From contig NZ_OX636706.1 of the NCBI RefSeq assembly GCF_951793255.1, positions 1,773,001-1,837,000 on the forward strand: DNA of 64,000 nucleotides, in the 5' to 3' direction. Source of the stretch: Desulfovibrio piger. GTDB taxonomy: Bacteria; Desulfobacterota; Desulfovibrionia; Desulfovibrionales; Desulfovibrionaceae. Below, piece by piece: positions 13,310-22,034 of the stretch (the stretch's first letter is position 1; every line of letters begins with the position of its first letter). Both the position numbers and the translations under genes were made by a program. The notes below the pieces were generated by a model that worked only from the letters and a program-made list of their open reading frames with translations, was not told the origin of the DNA and did not search any database.

Positions 13310-14311
13310 TCAGCCTTCCCTGCCCGTGACGAGGCACTGGCCCTGCGGGCATTCCTGTCCGTCGAGATTGTCCAGCCAGATCCGCTGCAGGGCGGGGTGT
13401 TCGTGCAGGAAGCCCTCTTCGCCCTGGAGCCGGAAGACCAGGTTGCTGTCCAGAAGGGCCTGACGTTCGGGCAGGCTTTGGAGCATCTCCGGCTGCCAGC
13501 GGTCCAGAAAGGCCAGCAGGGCGCGGGCGTGTCTGTCGTCCGCATCCTGCAGCAGTTTCCTGTGGAGCGCGTGGAAGGCTGCGGCGGTCTCCGGGCTGGG
13601 GCGCGTATCGTCCTTTCCGTCAACGCCCAGCACATACGCCGCGTCATCCCAGAGCATGTTCGGGAGCAGTTCCTTTTTCCGCCGCCGTGCCGCCGGGACG
13701 GACATCTTGCGCGGCTTGCCTTTACTGTCGCGCAGGTCGCGGACAGATCTCAGGCTGCCGTCTTCAGCGATGACCAGGGCAAAGGAGATCTCCGCGCTGC
13801 CCGTTGCCGGGCCTGCGTCCATGGCCGGTTCTTCGTGGAGGAAGCGGTCTTCGCCTTCAAGCTGGAAGACCAGGCGGCTGCCCAGCAGGGCCTGACGTTC
13901 GGGCAGGCTGTGGAGCATCTCCGGCCGCCAGTGATCCAGAAAGGCCAGCAGCGCTTTGGCGTGTCTGTCCGGGCAGGCATCGAAACGCTCATGATGCAGC
14001 GCCAGAAAGGACTGTCGTTTTTCCGGGGAGGGGCAGGAATCGTCACGTCCGTCGATGCCGAGGACGTAGGAGGTTTTGTCCCACAGGAAGTTGGCGGCGA
14101 CATTGCTCGATCGGCTGACCGCCGCCGGTACGAAACGGCGCAGCGGCTTGCCTTTGCTGTCGCGCAGGTCATGCACGCCTTTCAGGCTGCCGTCTTCGCC
14201 GATGACCAGGGCAAAGTGGATGGCTTCGGCGCTCATGCCTTCGGGCGGCATGCCGGACTGGGGATCCTGCGTCATGCGGTCGTAAAAACGGTACAGTTCT
14301 GTCAGATACAT
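13310..14311 (-). pseudogene. cas8c: Truncated type I-C Cas8c (Csd1) with internal duplication
   Basis: The N-terminal part of the large Cascade subunit of type I-C, normally near 600 residues, here 333. It ends CLVTGREG, just before the expected PIARLH segment, where phage-side sequence takes over and gives a stop. Within it, residues 28-166 and 173-309 are tandem copies of one block (ISFALVI/DGSL/DLRDSKGKP; F/MLWD...YVLG; HA.ALLAFLD.W.PEML.SLPERQALL; LVF.L.GE...LHE.PA); the family normally has one copy. The start overlaps the cas5 stop. Without the C-terminal two thirds it cannot form Cascade. Confidence 0.85.
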
Positions 14312-14970
14312 AGGGTTTCCCTTTTCCAGCGGGCCACGTCGATGATCCCCTGTTCCAGGCGCGGACGATAGAACAGGGGCTTCATGCCGTGGGCATAGTC
14401 GATGTCGTACAGCATATAGCCGAGATCGCGCGGCGCATCGTGGGCAAGGCTGGAGGCGGGCATCGCATCCTCTTCTTCCAGAAGGGAAAAATAGGCGGGG
14501 AACTCACGGCACCCCAGACAAGGCTGCTGGAAGCACTCGCCATTCCGTGCGCGGCGCCGAAAGATGTCGATGTGCTTGCCTTCGTTGTCCGACGGGCCGG
14601 CTTTGTCCGTCAGCTCGAAATGGGCCTCGATGACGTAATCCACATGCCGCAGCAGCAGGGTGGCCCGTTGCTGGCGGCATTCGTCGGCGAACAGGTACAG
14701 GGGCGTGCCGTTCTTTGCCGCATTTTTGACGCTTTTCACGCTGGGGCCCTTTTCCGAGACCTCGTTGCGCCGGATGCTGTCGAACACGATGGGGTTCAGG
14801 ACGTGGATCCTGTCCACGAGCCAGCGTATGGCCGGTTTCCAGTGGATGGCTTCAAGGATGCCGCGCATCGCCGATGGCGTGGGGACATCATTGCTGCAGC
14901 GTTCCCCCTTGTTTTCCGGGCGGGTGAACAGGGCATAGTCGCCCCGGACCCGTAATCTGACTCCGATCAT
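14302..14970 (-). CDS. cas5: Type I-C Cas5d (crRNA-processing subunit)
   Basis: A 222-residue protein of full length. In type I-C systems Cas5d replaces Cas6: it cuts pre-crRNA at the repeat, leaving the ATTGAAAC handle, and stays in Cascade. The N-terminal RVRGDYALFTRPENKGER and following TPSAMRGILEAIHWKP are characteristic of the family. Strong site AAAGGAGG before the ATG. It lies between cas3 (56-base gap) and cas8c (10-base overlap), the usual I-C order. The gene itself looks intact although its partners cas7 and the array are gone. Confidence 0.9.
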   Translation of the reverse strand: MIGVRLRVRGDYALFTRPENKGERCSNDVPTPSAMRGILEAIHWKPAIRWLVDRIHVLNPIVFDSIRRNEVSEKGPSVKSVKNAAKNGTPLYLFADECRQQRATLLLRHVDYVIEAHFELTDKAGPSDNEGKHIDIFRRRARNGECFQQPCLGCREFPAYFSLLEEEDAMPASSLAHDAPRDLGYMLYDIDYAHGMKPLFYRPRLEQGIIDVARWKRETLCI

Positions 14971-15026
14971 GGGAGCCTCCTTTCAGTTGCTGTCCTTGCC
15001 GGGATCTTCCCGGCCTGTCTGGCGGA

Positions 15027-17372
15027 TCAGAAAACCAGATCTGCCGAGGAGATGCCGTCCGCCATCCGCACATCCAGTCCGGTGTCCTCCGCATAGCCCA
15101 GACCGCCGCTGAGCAGGTACACGCAGTCATGGAGGCACTCCAGCCGGCCGGCCTGTTCCATGGCTTCCCGTTCCCAGCGATAGACCTGGACGCTGTAGGA
15201 TTGCAGCCTGCGGAACACCCGGGAGGGGAGGGTCTGCTCGTTGCGCAGGCAGGTGCGCAACTCTTCCGGGAGCTGGGATTCGATGACTACGCTATCCGTT
15301 TGAGATTCGATAAACTGGAATGTTCTGTCGATCTCCGCAAAATCCGCATCCAGCTTGGGGATGCGGTAAAAGCGCGGGTCCAGGGCGGCATTGGAGGAGG
15401 TGACGAGCTTCATCTTCCGGAGGATGGCGTGCTCATCGAGCAGTTCCGGGTGGCTGTACAGGGCCTGGAAATAACGCCGGATGGTCGCGGGCCCGAACAG
15501 GTCGTCCGCATCCTGGACAAGGGCACAGGCCTCGCGTCTGCGGTTCAGGTCGGCGGCCCGGAGGGGAACGGGCTGTTCGCCGTCAAAGACGCAGACCTGC
15601 CCAAGCTCCCGTTCTCCATGCCTGTTGCAGCGCCCGGCTGCCTGGGCAATGACATCGAGGCCGTTGCGTTCGCGATAGACCACGGGAAAGCTGATATCCA
15701 CGCCGCACTCGATGAGCGAGGTGCTGATGACACGGCAGGGAAGGCCGCTGGCCAGCCTTTCCCGTATGGTCTGCAAGGTGCGGCTGCGGTGGCAGGGCGT
15801 CATGTACGCGCTGAGATGGAAAAGATCCTCGTTTTTGCCGCATCGCTCGAACAGCGCGCGGGCATGGCGCCGTGAATTCAGGATGCAGAGCACCCGGCGC
15901 TCCGCCAGCAGGCGTGCGCCCAGTTCCGCATCGGTGAGCATGGGCTCAAAGGTCGTCCGCACGCGTTCAAAGATCCTGAACAGGGCCGGGAGGGTCGATT
16001 CGGGCACCAGGCTGCGGACTTCGTCCGCTTCGAACCCGCAAGGCAGGGCCGTGGAGCGCAACAGGGCCGGCTGGGTGGCCGTGCAGAGGACGATGCTTGT
16101 CCCGTAGTGCCCGGCAAGGCTGCGCAGGGCCTCCACGCAGGGGGCGACAAAGGGCACGGGGATCATCTGGGCTTCGTCGAGGATGACCACACTGCGGGCG
16201 ATGTTGTGCAGTTTGCGGCAGCGGGAAGGCTTGCAGGAAAACAGGGATTCGAAAAACTGGACGGACGTGGTGACGATGACGGCTGCTTCCCAGTTCTCCG
16301 TACTCAGCCGGTATTGCAGGCTGGTCGTACTTTCGTCATCGCCTTCGTCGGGATGGACGAAATTGCTGTGGTGTTCCAGCACCACCTCATCGCCGAGCGC
16401 CTCGCGGAATATTTGGGCGTTCTGTTCGATGATGCTGGTGTAGGGCACCACAAAGATGATGCGGCGCAGATCGTGCCGGATGGCGTGCCGGATGGCGAAA
16501 GACAGCGAGGAGAGCGTCTTTCCCCCTCCGGTCGGGACTGTGAGCGAGAACAGGCCGGGAGCGGCGGCCGCAGCCTGTTCGCACTGTTCGCGGATGAAGG
16601 AGCGGGCCAGGGCGATGGCCTTTTGGCGTTCACTGCTGCCGCAGGGCGCGGCCGCACCTGCCTCGAGTTCTTCCGGGGCCACACGGCTTTCGTGCAGGAA
16701 TCCTTTGCGATGCAGATAGTCTTCCAGTCGGGCGGCCAGCGGCGACAGGGCGGGGACCGCTGGCCGGAGCCGGTAGATGTCGGGGGTGCAGAAACGTTCC
16801 GTATCAAGATAGTCGGCATCCACAAGGCAGGAAAACAGCATGCGCAGGGCAAAGCAGATGCGGAAGGGATCAGGATGGCGTCCCTGCTTGCAGATGAGCG
16901 GGAGCATCTCCTGGTAGATGTCCATGGGAGAGGCCGGAAGCGGGATGGCCGCGGGGTCCCAGGAGGGGAGCTTTTGGATATTGCCGGGAGCAAGGCGGTG
17001 GTCGAGACCGGTACCGTATTCGGATCCGGCGTCGGGCAGGCCGCCGTGATGTCCGAGGATGGGATAGGCCAGAAAACGGGACAGCATGGTGCCCAGGGCG
17101 GCGGTCTGCCGGGATGGAGACGCTTCCCAGCGTTGCCCGAGCAGTACGGCCCCTGCTGTGGAATGATCGACACGTGGGCCGCCTTCCAGCCTGCGCTGGA
17201 ATCCTTCTGTGGCTTTTCCGGCATCGTGGTGGGCACCCAGCGTCGCCCCTGTCCTGGCGGCTCCGAACAAGGAGGCAAAGTCCGCTGCCAGCCTGCCGAC
17301 GTTTTCCAGATGCTCCTGCAAGGTCTGCCAGTCTTCTTTCGGATGGCCGGCGAGCGTATGCGCGTACAGCAT
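15027..17372 (-). CDS. cas3: Type I-C Cas3 nuclease-helicase
   Basis: A 781-residue effector with an HD nuclease domain followed by an SF2 helicase. HD residues: H21 in EHLENV and HHDAGK at 48-53. Helicase: TVPTGGGKTLSS (about 279-290), VVILDEAQMIPVP (DEAQ near 400), STSLIECGVDISFPVV and the GRCNRHGE motif VI. It would degrade DNA recruited by Cascade. Start 17372 is chosen with GGAGGG seven bases upstream; a longer frame to 17444 overlaps the IS boundary. It is intact by eye, but without Cas7, full Cas8c and crRNA it should be idle. Confidence 0.92.
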   Translation of the reverse strand: MLYAHTLAGHPKEDWQTLQEHLENVGRLAADFASLFGAARTGATLGAHHDAGKATEGFQRRLEGGPRVDHSTAGAVLLGQRWEASPSRQTAALGTMLSRFLAYPILGHHGGLPDAGSEYGTGLDHRLAPGNIQKLPSWDPAAIPLPASPMDIYQEMLPLICKQGRHPDPFRICFALRMLFSCLVDADYLDTERFCTPDIYRLRPAVPALSPLAARLEDYLHRKGFLHESRVAPEELEAGAAAPCGSSERQKAIALARSFIREQCEQAAAAAPGLFSLTVPTGGGKTLSSLSFAIRHAIRHDLRRIIFVVPYTSIIEQNAQIFREALGDEVVLEHHSNFVHPDEGDDESTTSLQYRLSTENWEAAVIVTTSVQFFESLFSCKPSRCRKLHNIARSVVILDEAQMIPVPFVAPCVEALRSLAGHYGTSIVLCTATQPALLRSTALPCGFEADEVRSLVPESTLPALFRIFERVRTTFEPMLTDAELGARLLAERRVLCILNSRRHARALFERCGKNEDLFHLSAYMTPCHRSRTLQTIRERLASGLPCRVISTSLIECGVDISFPVVYRERNGLDVIAQAAGRCNRHGERELGQVCVFDGEQPVPLRAADLNRRREACALVQDADDLFGPATIRRYFQALYSHPELLDEHAILRKMKLVTSSNAALDPRFYRIPKLDADFAEIDRTFQFIESQTDSVVIESQLPEELRTCLRNEQTLPSRVFRRLQSYSVQVYRWEREAMEQAGRLECLHDCVYLLSGGLGYAEDTGLDVRMADGISSADLVF

Positions 17373-17486
17373 GCGTCCCTCCCGAGAGTATGGAGAAATA
17401 TATGTGTCGTTATTGTCCCACTCAGGGAGGGGTAAAACCCCCACCTTTAGGTGGCGGCTTTAGCGTTTCTTTTGTAGTCTGTGGGC

Positions 17487-17915
17487 ATGAGCAATTATCG
17501 TAAAGGCTCCCACAGTGTTTTTTCAATTCACCTGCACCTGGTCTGGATAACCAAGTACAGGAAAAAGATTTTGTCAGGCGACATCGCCCAGAGAGCCAGG
17601 TCGCTGATACGCGGCATCTGTGAAAAGCATCAGGTGGAAATTCTCAAAGGACATATAGCACCCGACCATATCCATCTTTTCGTTTCGATTTCACCAAGCC
17701 TTGCTGTGAGCAAGTTGATGCAACAACTGAAAGGCCGAACCGCGCATGCCATGATAAATGAATTTCCATTGTTGCGCCGCCAGTACTGGGGACGTCATAT
17801 GTGGGCGCGTGGCTATTTCTGTTGCAGCAGTGGCAATGTGACCGATGAGGTCATTAAGCAATACATCACGCAACAGGAAGATGCAGATGAAACCTTCCGA
17901 ATTGAGGGGGAATGA
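17487..17915 (+). CDS. tnpA: IS200/IS605 family Y1 (HUH) transposase TnpA
   Basis: A 142-residue single-strand transposase. Family motifs: SIHLHLVWITKYRKKIL near the N-terminus, HIAPDHIHLFVSI carrying the HUH metal site, MWARGYFCCSSGNVTDEVI and the catalytic tyrosine in IKQYITQQ. It cuts and rejoins single-stranded DNA at the terminal hairpins. The full length (about 140-150 is usual) and intact motifs suggest it is active. ATG at 17487 gives the normal family start MSNYRKG; a GTG two codons earlier is possible. Codon use is less GC-rich than the neighbours, a sign of recent acquisition. Confidence 0.92.
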   Translation: MSNYRKGSHSVFSIHLHLVWITKYRKKILSGDIAQRARSLIRGICEKHQVEILKGHIAPDHIHLFVSISPSLAVSKLMQQLKGRTAHAMINEFPLLRRQYWGRHMWARGYFCCSSGNVTDEVIKQYITQQEDADETFRIEGE

Positions 17916-17921
17916 CTTCAG

Positions 17922-18004
17922 CCTGCTTCAGCAGGGGCCATACCGGCTTTAGCCGGAACGCGACTTTAGTCGCCACGGTGAATCCACCGGCTTTAGCCGG
18001 TGGA
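17922..18004 (+). repeat. Four consecutive hairpins downstream of tnpA
   Basis: Stems in order: CCTGC TTCA GCAGG (17922-17935), CCGGC TTTA GCCGG (17943-17956), GCGAC TTTA GTCGC (17960-17973) and a 9-bp stem with TTTA loop (17983-18004). Three share the same loop, as does the left-end hairpin. More hairpins than the single one needed for IS200 end recognition. Confidence 0.75.
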
Positions 18005-18261
18005 GTGTTCAATTTATTGTATCAGTTTATTTGTAATGGCTGCAATACGAATTCGGGAGAAAATCATGCCGGCTTTGTGATGTCTTGTTTTTCTTCTGTG
18101 ATTCCAGATTATTGAAGGCTGTTGCGTTGTGAGTGAGGGGCTTGGAAGGGCGTCGTGCGTCACTGCTGCGCCGACAGGCTGGAAAGATCGCTGGATCGTC
18201 TGTCCTGCGCATGACGAGAGGGAAAAAGTCCCGTCCCGCAGCTGCATCCGGCATAAAAAAA

Positions 18262-18289
18262 GCCCGGCATGGAGCATTCCATACCGGGC
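18262..18289 (-). terminator. Terminator of purC
   Basis: Stem GCCCGG plus ATGGA pairing with TCCAT plus CCGGGC (one mismatch), loop GCAT; the A run at 18255-18261 is the U tract for leftward transcription. It lies 59 bases beyond the purC stop. Confidence 0.85.
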
Positions 18290-18347
18290 GTGCCTTGCAG
18301 GCGGATGCCGTCAACCCGTCAGGCCGCGGCGGGGAGGTCCTTGCCGA

Positions 18348-19028
18348 TTAGGCAAAGAACATCTTGGACAGGGTCATGGGATCGATATACTTGCCGTCCT
18401 TGTAGACGCGCATGTTGCCGGAGGCGATCTCGTCGATGAGGATGACCTTGCCGTCGGCGTCATAGCCGTATTCGAACTTGATGTCGTACAGGACCAGGCC
18501 CTTTTCCTTCAGGTCGTCGGCCACGATCTGGGTGATCTTCTGGGTCATGTCCTTGATGTCGTCGTACTGCTTGTCGGTCATCACGCCCAGGGCCACCAGG
18601 GCGTCCTTGGTGACCAGGGGGTCGCCCAGGGCGTCGTTCTTGAAGGTGGTTTCCACATAGGCGGGCAGGTCGGCACCTTCTTCGATGTAATCACCGTAAC
18701 GGCGGATGAAGCTGCCCACGGCCTTGTGGCGGCAGATCACTTCCAGGCCCTTGCCGAAGGGCTTGGCAGGCAGGACTTCCATGGTGGTGTCGGCCAGGTT
18801 GGCGCTCACATAGTGGGTCTTGATGCCGGCGGCATTGATCTTTTCGAAGAAGTAGATGGACATGCGCAGGTTCACGTCGCCCACGCCGTCGATGGTCAGG
18901 CCCACGGAGTTCTCGCCGGGATCGAAAACGCCGTCCTTGCCGGTGCAGTCATCTTTGAACTTCAGCAGATAGTTGCCGTTTTCCAGGGCATAGACGTTCT
19001 TCGTTTTGCCAGTGTAGATGAGCTCCAT
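18348..19028 (-). CDS. purC: SAICAR synthetase (purine biosynthesis)
   Basis: A 226-residue enzyme joining CAIR and aspartate with ATP to form SAICAR, in the cytoplasm. N-terminal [20 protein letters not shown] is the ATP-binding start of PurC; later [19 protein letters not shown] contains the conserved ligand aspartates, and [10 protein letters not shown] follows. Length matches the short bacterial form. Start at 19028 is preceded by GGAGG. It stands alone between an IS element and an AT-rich leader, with its own terminator, so it is a single-gene transcript. Confidence 0.95.
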   Translation of the reverse strand: MELIYTGKTKNVYALENGNYLLKFKDDCTGKDGVFDPGENSVGLTIDGVGDVNLRMSIYFFEKINAAGIKTHYVSANLADTTMEVLPAKPFGKGLEVICRHKAVGSFIRRYGDYIEEGADLPAYVETTFKNDALGDPLVTKDALVALGVMTDKQYDDIKDMTQKITQIVADDLKEKGLVLYDIKFEYGYDADGKVILIDEIASGNMRVYKDGKYIDPMTLSKMFFA

Positions 19029-19434
19029 TTTCGATACCTCCGTGAAGCTATGGTGGGAGAAAAATTTTGTTTCGGCCCGGCAGGGCCGGTCAGAATCAAA
19101 AAATGTCCGGTATGCATATAATTATTATAGTGTGAAATCAAGCAGGGAATATGGGGGATATTTTTTACTGCATAAAGGCAATGCATTAAGAAAAAGAGTG
19201 AGTAAATTTTTTATTTTTTATTTTTTATCTAATTTTATAAAAAAATCCTGTGCGATGGATGAAAAAAAAATCCATAAATGGCATTATTATGTAGTGTTAC
19301 ATTTGTTTTTTCTGTTTTTTGTTGCAGTATGTTGAAAGCATGATGGCTGCATCTGGACCACGCTTTGATTCCCGTACGCTTTTTTCCCTGATGCATGGCC
19401 CTGCGGCTGCCTGCGAGGCCTTGAAAAAAAATGA
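19029..19434. other. AT-rich intergenic region upstream of purC
   Basis: Mostly A/T between about 19095 and 19330, sharply different from the GC-rich surroundings. On the minus strand a perfect TATAAT lies at 19129-19124, a candidate purC -10 box, without a clear -35. Long T runs (TTTTTTATTTTTTATTTTTT, around 19207-19228) are present. A rightward open frame across it overlaps the purC start and has no domain, so I do not call it. Confidence 0.55.
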
Positions 19435-19471
19435 AAAAAGTCCCCTGGCCACGATGGTCAGGGGACTTTTT
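19435..19471. terminator. Bidirectional terminator of the AGCS transporter gene
   Basis: A long almost perfect stem (AAAAAGTCCCCTG...CAGGGGACTTTTT) with a 3-base loop, A and T tracts on opposite sides. It ends 16 bases from the transporter stop codon. Confidence 0.9.
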
Positions 19472-19487
19472 GTTTCAGGCAGGGACC

Positions 19488-20849
19488 CTACTTGTTGTCA
19501 GCCAGGTTGGCCTGTTCGAATTCGTCCAGGGCCTTGCTCACGACCTTGGCCAGACCGATGAGGGCGATAAGGTTGGGGAAGGCCATGAGGCCGTTGAACA
19601 TGTCGGCCAGTTCCCACACCAGGTTCACCTGCAGCAGGGAACCCATGACGATGAAGCACATCACCACCACGCGGTAGGGGGTCACGCCGCGGGTACCGAA
19701 CAGGTACTTGACGTTCTGCTCACCGAAGAAATACCAGCCCACGATGGTGGAGAAGGCGAAGAACAGCAGGCAGATGGCCACGAACTTGATACCAAAGGCA
19801 CCCAGACCGGTGGAGAAGGCCTTCTGGGTCAGGGCGATACCGGTGGTGGTACCGTCCAGAGCGCCGGTGACGAAGATGACCAGGGCGGTCATGTTGAGCA
19901 CGACGAAGGTATCGATGAACACGCTGACGATACCCATCAGGCCCTGCTGGGCGGGGTACTGCACCTTGGCCACGGCATGGGCGTGAGGCGTGGAACCCAT
20001 ACCGGCTTCGTTGGAGAACAGGCCGCGGGCCACACCGTAGCGGATGGCTTCCTTGACACCGGCACCGATGATGCCGCCGGTGGCGGCCGAAGGATCGAAG
20101 GCGCCCACAAAGATCATCTTGAAGGCGGGGATGATCTGGTCGGCATTGCTGAGGACCACGAACAGGCCGCCGATGACATACAGCAGGGCCATGAGGGGCA
20201 CCATCTTTTCGGTCACGGCAGCGATGCGGCCGATGCCGCCGAAGAAGACGAAGGCACCGCAGGCGGCGATGATCAGGCCCATGACCAGGGGCGGCACGTC
20301 AAAAGCGGTCTTGAAGGCGTCGGCGATGGAGTTGGACTGCACCATGTTGCCGATGCAACCCAGGGCGATGATGATGGAGACCGAGAAGAACACGGCCAGC
20401 TTGTGGCTGCCGAGACCTTTGGAGATGTAGTAGGCGGGGCCGCCGGTGATGTGGCCGGCGTCGTCGCGGGTGCGGTAGACCTGGGCCAGCACGGCTTCGG
20501 CAAAGATGGTGGCCATGCCGAAGAAGGCGGCGATCCACATCCAGAAGATGGCGCCGGGACCACCCATGGCGATGGCGGTGGCGGCACCGGCCAGGTTGCC
20601 GGTACCCACCTGGGCGGCGATGGCGGTGGCCACGGACTGGAAGGAGCTCATGCCGTGCTTGTCGGCGCGCTTGCCCTTCAGGGAAAGGTCACCGAAGAGC
20701 ATGCGCACGGCCTGTCCGAACTTGCGGATCTGGATGAACTTCAGCCGGATGGTGAAGTATATGCCCACACCACACAGCAGCGGGATAAGGCAGTACATGC
20801 CCCAGATGAAGCTGTTGATGTTGGAGACAAGTTTCGTCAATTCTTCCAT
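19488..20849 (-). CDS. Sodium:alanine (AGCS family) symporter
   Basis: A 453-residue inner-membrane transporter that takes up alanine or glycine with Na+. Family marks: FQSVATAIAAQVGTGNLAGA, GPGAIFWMWIAAFFGMATIF, FAEAVLAQVYR, ITGGPAYYI, and GLFSNEAGMGSTPHAHA in the second half. Around 10-11 hydrophobic segments, usual length for the family. Start at 20849 with GGGGGAAAC upstream. The neighbours are unrelated and it has its own terminator, so it is a single-gene unit. The exact amino acid is not resolved by sequence. Confidence 0.9.
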   Translation of the reverse strand: MEELTKLVSNINSFIWGMYCLIPLLCGVGIYFTIRLKFIQIRKFGQAVRMLFGDLSLKGKRADKHGMSSFQSVATAIAAQVGTGNLAGAATAIAMGGPGAIFWMWIAAFFGMATIFAEAVLAQVYRTRDDAGHITGGPAYYISKGLGSHKLAVFFSVSIIIALGCIGNMVQSNSIADAFKTAFDVPPLVMGLIIAACGAFVFFGGIGRIAAVTEKMVPLMALLYVIGGLFVVLSNADQIIPAFKMIFVGAFDPSAATGGIIGAGVKEAIRYGVARGLFSNEAGMGSTPHAHAVAKVQYPAQQGLMGIVSVFIDTFVVLNMTALVIFVTGALDGTTTGIALTQKAFSTGLGAFGIKFVAICLLFFAFSTIVGWYFFGEQNVKYLFGTRGVTPYRVVVMCFIVMGSLLQVNLVWELADMFNGLMAFPNLIALIGLAKVVSKALDEFEQANLADNK

Positions 20850-21569
20850 GGTTTCCCCCTCAGGCTATCCGGCCTGCATGTCATCCGGCAGGAGAACCCC
20901 GTGTCCGTCCGTCGTCTGGCAAGGCATGTCGAATATGGAATGATGGTGTCATGTTCCCGGCAACCTTCGCGAGATTCATGTATGGATGAATGATCTGCAT
21001 CCATACGGGGCCAAAAAAACAGCGCGTCCTTTTTTCGTTCCGGGGCGGGCCCGGTACGGATGCCGGTACGGTGGTGTCCGGCGGGCAGGGGCGCTGTCAT
21101 TGTTCGCTATGGTTGTCGTCTATTTATCTATGTATGTGCGACATTAAACCGTAACGCGGAAAATGTCCATGCCGGAATTGATTGGGAATCATTTCCCAAG
21201 CATCGCGTGGAGAGCAAAAAAATATGCGTGATGCCGGCTTGTTGGCTGCCGTTTCTGGAAAAAGTCCTGCCCCGGGATGAGCGGATGGGAGCGCCCTCGC
21301 TCTTGCGGTCCGGAGAGGGACATGCAGCCCGTCAGGGACGGGGAAGACCGGGATCAGGGGCCGGGAGGGCGCGTACCCTTGGCAGTGGCGGACGCCGCAA
21401 AAAAGATCGCCGTCAGGGGGAAGGCATGCCAGGGCAGGGGAAGAGAGGCGGACAAAAGGCGGACGGGGCTGGCGGATCCCGGTGATGGAAAAAACTGACC
21501 TGCATCCCGAAAAGGAAAACAGCAAGGGAAAAAGAAAAAGGGACCGCACGGATGCAGTCCCCAATGGCA
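20850..21569. other. Intergenic region of about 720 bases, no supported gene
   Basis: Frames here (for example 21124-21570 on the minus strand, which has a Cys-containing hydrophobic start) lack a ribosome binding site and family features. The region must hold the leader of the AGCS gene. No strong hairpin was seen. Confidence 0.5.
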
Positions 21570-22034
21570 TCAGTCCTCGTCCCGGACGCTGCTGCGGCGT
21601 CTGCGGCGGGGCCTTTCTTCTTCCACTTCCTCGGGAAGGTCGGGCGTGGAGAGCTGTTCCCGGATGCGGTCGCGCTCTTCCCGGGGCTTGGCCACCAGGC
21701 GCAACTGCTTGACCAGCACCTTGCCGATGACCAGCACTTCTTCCACATCGGCCAGCTGTTCGAAGTCCGGGGCATCGGGGCTGAAATCTTCGGGAGCGTC
21801 CCGCAGTTCTCCAGAAGTCATCCTGAAAATATACATGACGTGCCTCCGTGGCAGCAGTTTTGAGTTTTTCGTATCCAGCTGGACAAAGGGCGACGTGCGC
21901 AACAGGGCCAGCCGTTCTTCCGTCATGGCGCGACAGGGGAAATGCCGGCAGGCCAGACAGGCCAGCAGGGGCCGCTGATGCCCCTTGAGCGGGCAGCGGA
22001 TGGCTTTTTCCGTGGGGTCTGCGTATCTTCCCAT
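21570..22034 (-). CDS. Conserved hypothetical Cys-containing protein
   Basis: A 154-residue protein of unknown function. The N-terminus has IRCPLKGHQRPLLACLACRH and then FPC, a likely metal-binding cysteine cluster (C-x13-C-x2-C-x4-C). The middle has an LRTSPFVQLDTKN segment, and the last 20 residues are strongly basic (RPRRRRRSS). ATG 22034 is chosen with AAAGG upstream; the frame is open further but the upstream part is not protein-like. It stands alone on the minus strand. A nucleic-acid-binding zinc protein is a guess. Confidence 0.6.
   Translation of the reverse strand: MGRYADPTEKAIRCPLKGHQRPLLACLACRHFPCRAMTEERLALLRTSPFVQLDTKNSKLLPRRHVMYIFRMTSGELRDAPEDFSPDAPDFEQLADVEEVLVIGKVLVKQLRLVAKPREERDRIREQLSTPDLPEEVEEERPRRRRRSSVRDED

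Larger units (their letters stand above)
5170..13312. mobile_element. Mu-like prophage right-end remnant, inverted-repeat structure
   Basis: About 8.1 kb of phage DNA inserted in, or replacing part of, a type I-C CRISPR-Cas locus. The content matches only the right end of a Mu-like genome: fibre tip, fibre assembly, recombinase, com, mom and methyltransferases; no head, tail tube or transposase genes are present. Gene sets on the two sides are mirror images about position 8684. The left boundary is near 5170. The right boundary is near 13312, where cas8c stops being cas8c and the minus strand reads TGATGCGCG. The five bases outside each end differ (ATCGG versus GCCTT), so this is not one simple transposition. 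Confidence 0.7.
17430..18004 (+). mobile_element. IS200/IS605-type insertion sequence (tnpA only)
   Basis: A single-gene element with a tnpA (17487-17915) and hairpins at both ends: CCACC TTTA GGTGG (17441-17454) on the left and a 9-bp stem with TTTA loop (17983-18004) on the right. IS200 elements have subterminal hairpins and no terminal inverted repeats, consistent with this. No tnpB. Ends are approximate. It sits between the cas3 start and purC, and could have separated cas3 from its promoter. Confidence 0.75.

Noticed and set aside
17373..17444. Longer N-terminus for Cas3
   Set aside because: The extra 24 residues have no family match, run towards the IS left end, and the ATG at 17372 has GGAGGG correctly placed.
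19018..19335. A 105-codon rightward frame in the AT-rich region
   Set aside because: It overlaps the purC start on the other strand and has no domain or ribosome site; the AT-rich composition explains the Phe/Lys content.
21124..21570. Possible 148-residue leftward protein with a Cys-containing hydrophobic start
   Set aside because: No ribosome binding site, no repeat or family feature, and Pro/Arg-rich composition typical of a spurious frame.
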